Origin: JAGNNV01 sp039932395
GTDB lineage: Bacteria; Acidobacteriota; Vicinamibacteria; Fen-336; JAGNNV01
Length of the DNA: 16,203 nt
Reading direction: 5' to 3'
NCBI GenBank assembly: GCA_039932395.1
Contig: JBDTQB010000080.1
Span: forward strand, 1 to 16,203
The notes under the pieces are model-generated. The model saw only the letters and a program-made list of their open reading frames with translations, did no database searches and was not told the origin of the DNA. Position 1 is the stretch's first letter; each line of letters starts with the position of its first letter. The position numbers and the translations under genes were made by a program. Positions 13,830-16,203 of the stretch are shown piece by piece.

Positions 13830-16203
13830 ATGAGTGTTCCTCGAATTTTCGCCCTGTCCCTGGCCTTCGGATGCGCGTCCGTTCCGACGTTCGCCCAGAC
13901 CTACGAACCAACCACCCTTGCAGCGCTCCAGTACCGCGTGGTGGGTCCAAATCGAGGTGGCCGGTCTCTCTGCTCCGCGGGCTCTCCGTCGCGGCCCCTC
14001 GAATACTTCTTCGGCGCCGTGGGCGGCGGGCTGTGGAAGACCAGCGACGGCGGCCTCAACTGGAAGCCCGTGACGGACGGGCAGATCAAATCCTCGTCCA
14101 TCGGCTCGTGCGCGGTAGCGGAGTCGAACCCCGACGTGGTGTGGATCGGCATGGGCGAGACCCAGTTCCGCGGCAACATCATGCAGGGCGATGGTCTTTA
14201 CAAATCCACCGACGCCGGCAAGACCTGGAAGCACGCAGGCCTTGGCCAGATTCAAGCGTTTGCGCGGGTACGCGTGCATCCGACGAATCCCGACATCGTT
14301 TACGCAGCCGCGTTCGGAAAGCCCTATGCGCAGAGCGAGGATCGCGGGATCTACAAGACCACCGATGGTGGTGCCACGTGGAGGAAGGTCCTCTACAAGA
14401 GCCCCAGGGCCGCGGGTGTCGACATCTCCATCGATAAGAAAAATCCGAACGTGATCTTTGCCTCGTTGTGGGAGGCGTGGCGCACACCCTGGGGTATGAA
14501 TTCCGGAGGTCCGGACAGCGGTCTGTACAAGTCGACGGATGCGGGCGAGACCTGGGTGGAGATCACACGGAATCCCGGCTTGCCTTCGGGTGTGGTGGGG
14601 AAGATCGGCGTGTCGGTGTCGCCCGTCGATTCGAATCGCGTTTTCGCGATGATCGAAAACGAGAACGGGGGACTCTTTCGTTCGGATGACGCGGGCGCCA
14701 CCTGGACAAGGATCAACGAGGATCGCGCCATCCGCCAGCGCGCCTTTTATTACACACGCGTTTTCGCGGACACCCAGAACAAGGATCTCGTCTACGTCCT
14801 CAACGTGAATTTCCACAAGTCGGTGGACGGCGGGAAGACGTTCACCACGCTTCGCCCGCCCCACGGCGATAATCACGACCTCTGGATCGCGCCTGACAAC
14901 AACAAGCGCCTGATCGCGAGCAATGACGGCGGCGCAACGGTCTCGATCAACGGCGGCGAGACGTGGACGGAGGAGGACTATCCGACGGCTCAGCTCTATC
15001 ACGTCATCACGACTAAGGATTTCAACTATCACGTGTGCGGAGCGCAGCAGGACAACACGACGCTCTGCGTGCCTTCGCGTCCCGATCCGCTTCAGCCGCC
15101 TCGCATGGGCGCGGGCGACCCCGGCAACTGGTTCTACCAGGTGGGCGGGGGCGAGAGCGGGTACATCGCTCCGTCTCCGGTCAACCCCGACATCTTCTAC
15201 GCAGGCAGCCAGGGCGCGCTCATCACTCGCTTCGATCGGTCGACCGGCCACCTCCGCGACGTGCAGATCTACCCCGAGTTCTTCTCCGGCATGCCGTCGA
15301 AGGACCTGAAGGAGCGCTGGCAGTGGACGTTCCCCATTCAGTTCGACCCGCTTGATCCAAGCACGCTCTACGCGACCTCGCAGCATTTGTGGAAGACCAC
15401 GAACGAGGGACGCACTTGGGAAAAGATCAGCCCTGACCTGACCCGGGCGGATCCGAAGACCCTCGGAGATTCCGGCGGCCCGATCACCCATGACATGAAC
15501 GGTCCGGAGATCTACGCCACCATTTTCGCGATCGCGCCTTCGCGGAAGGAGAAGGGCACGATCTGGACCGGCAGTGACGACGGCCTCGCATTCATCACGC
15601 GCGACGCGGGCAAGACGTGGGCGAACGTCACACCCAAGGATCTCCCCGAGTTCGCGCGCATCAGCATCATTGACGCGTCTCCGCACAAGGCGGGCACGGC
15701 TTATCTGTGCGCGAAGCGTTACCAGCTCGATGATCGCGCCCCCTACATCTATCGCACCGATGACTACGGCAAGACCTGGACGAAGATCGTGAACGGCATT
15801 GACGGGGGCGCTTTCGTCCACGCGGTTCGCGAGGATCCGAAGCGGGAAGGCCTTCTGTATGCGGGCACCGAGCACGGCGTGTATGTGTCTTTCAACAACG
15901 GCGCCCAGTGGCAGCGCTTCGACCAGAATCTTCCAGACACTCAGGTGTCGGATCTGGTCGTCGAAGAGAACGATCTCGTCATCGCGACTCATGGGCGCTC
16001 GATGTGGGTGATGGACGACATCGCGCCCCTGCGCCAGATGTCTCCCCAGATCGCCGCGGCGTCTCTTCATGTCTTCCAGCCCCGTGCGACCATTCGCGGC
16101 AATGGGGGCGTGCCCATCGACTTCATCCTGAAGCAGCCGGCCGACAAAGTGCAGATTGAAATTCTGGATGGGAAAGGGGCGCTCGTCCGCTCGTTCGTGG
16201 GCG
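13830..16203 (+). CDS. Secreted Asp-box (BNR/sortilin-like) beta-propeller protein (3' end beyond window)
   Basis: The visible part is 791 residues, open to the right edge with no frameshift. A signal peptide (MSVPRIFALSLAFGCASVPTFAQ, cleavage after TFA, 20-22) is followed by a YRVVGPNRGGRS lead-in. Eleven Asp-box-like motifs (SxDxGxTW type) occur at residues 71-78, 126-133, 177-184, 235-242, 285-292, 331-338, 372-379, 523-530, 590-597, 643-650 and 687-694. The gap at 380-522 suggests two propeller lobes, as in sortilin/VPS10-like and xyloglucanase-like proteins. After about residue 745 a new beta-rich domain starts (DFILKQPADKVQIEILDGKG), resembling a FlgD-type Ig-like module. Such proteins are often labelled glycosyl hydrolases, but I see no evidence of catalysis; binding to polysaccharide or peptide is equally possible. 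ATG 13830 is chosen for the signal peptide; AGGAGA lies 19 nt upstream, rather far. Confidence 0.9.
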   Translation, partial: MSVPRIFALSLAFGCASVPTFAQTYEPTTLAALQYRVVGPNRGGRSLCSAGSPSRPLEYFFGAVGGGLWKTSDGGLNWKPVTDGQIKSSSIGSCAVAESNPDVVWIGMGETQFRGNIMQGDGLYKSTDAGKTWKHAGLGQIQAFARVRVHPTNPDIVYAAAFGKPYAQSEDRGIYKTTDGGATWRKVLYKSPRAAGVDISIDKKNPNVIFASLWEAWRTPWGMNSGGPDSGLYKSTDAGETWVEITRNPGLPSGVVGKIGVSVSPVDSNRVFAMIENENGGLFRSDDAGATWTRINEDRAIRQRAFYYTRVFADTQNKDLVYVLNVNFHKSVDGGKTFTTLRPPHGDNHDLWIAPDNNKRLIASNDGGATVSINGGETWTEEDYPTAQLYHVITTKDFNYHVCGAQQDNTTLCVPSRPDPLQPPRMGAGDPGNWFYQVGGGESGYIAPSPVNPDIFYAGSQGALITRFDRSTGHLRDVQIYPEFFSGMPSKDLKERWQWTFPIQFDPLDPSTLYATSQHLWKTTNEGRTWEKISPDLTRADPKTLGDSGGPITHDMNGPEIYATIFAIAPSRKEKGTIWTGSDDGLAFITRDAGKTWANVTPKDLPEFARISIIDASPHKAGTAYLCAKRYQLDDRAPYIYRTDDYGKTWTKIVNGIDGGAFVHAVREDPKREGLLYAGTEHGVYVSFNNGAQWQRFDQNLPDTQVSDLVVEENDLVIATHGRSMWVMDDIAPLRQMSPQIAAASLHVFQPRATIRGNGGVPIDFILKQPADKVQIEILDGKGALVRSFVG

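Noticed and set aside
13950..13990. Possible compensated frameshift in the propeller gene near GGRSLCSAGSPSRP
   Set aside because: The segment aligns without gaps to the usual GGRSxxxAGxPSxP pattern of the family, so no frameshift is needed.
14108..14140. T-arm-like GGAGTCGAACCCC, suggesting a tRNA
   Set aside because: It lies inside the propeller coding sequence, and no acceptor stem or anticodon arm can be built around it.
13668..16070. An 800-codon open frame on the minus strand, antisense to the propeller gene
   Set aside because: It is a shadow produced by GC-rich codon use. Its translation is Arg/Val/Asp-rich with no signal peptide or domain, while the plus strand carries an uninterrupted protein with eleven Asp-box motifs.
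1..16203. CRISPR arrays, insertion sequences, phage genes, toxin-antitoxin or other defence genes
   Set aside because: I saw no regularly spaced repeats, transposase motifs, terminal inverted repeats or defence domains; the window reads as ordinary chromosomal genes.

Overview
The window is GC-rich bacterial DNA, most likely from Acidobacteriota (possibly a Vicinamibacteria-type lineage). This rests on three gene types that are typical of that phylum when found together: a roughly 1070-residue TonB-dependent receptor with an N-terminal carboxypeptidase-regulatory-like domain and an LPLNGRD plug motif, a secreted VWFA-related protein of the acidobacterial type, and a large secreted Asp-box (sortilin-like) beta-propeller protein. 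The phylum call is inference from gene content; no rRNA gene is present.

Layout. Positions 1-4009 carry four minus-strand genes, read from high to low coordinates: a DHA2-type MFS exporter, an orphan family-3 solute-binding protein, a YkuD L,D-transpeptidase, and an M23 peptidase that runs off the left edge. The last two are cell-wall genes separated by only 3 bp, and the second lies in the same frame immediately after the first gene's stop codon. Divergent from the MFS gene is a secreted glycerophosphodiester phosphodiesterase (4051-5016), followed by the TonB-dependent receptor (5101-8316), which ends at a strong intrinsic terminator. Facing it is the minus-strand VWFA-like gene (9648-8383). 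The plus strand then carries a zinc-ribbon rhomboid protease (9741-10622), a small secreted protein of unknown function (10811-11365) and a CPA1-type Na+/H+ antiporter (11442-13073). The minus strand at 13767-13089 holds the wreck of a D-alanyl-D-alanine carboxypeptidase (S13/DacB), readable only as conserved islands in three different frames. The last gene (13830 to the right edge) is the Asp-box propeller protein, cut off by the window.

How the genes relate. Most products act at or beyond the inner membrane: peptidoglycan cross-linking and hydrolysis, phosphodiester scavenging, outer-membrane uptake, membrane export and ion exchange, and intramembrane proteolysis. The genes do not form one obvious pathway; this looks like ordinary chromosomal sequence. 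I found no tRNA, rRNA, CRISPR array, insertion sequence, phage or defence genes. The points most worth a second look are the in-frame L,D-transpeptidase/M23 junction, the multiply deleted DacB pseudogene, and a recurring TAnACT element 8-9 nt upstream of start codons that lack a Shine-Dalgarno sequence. I see no convincing previously undescribed system.
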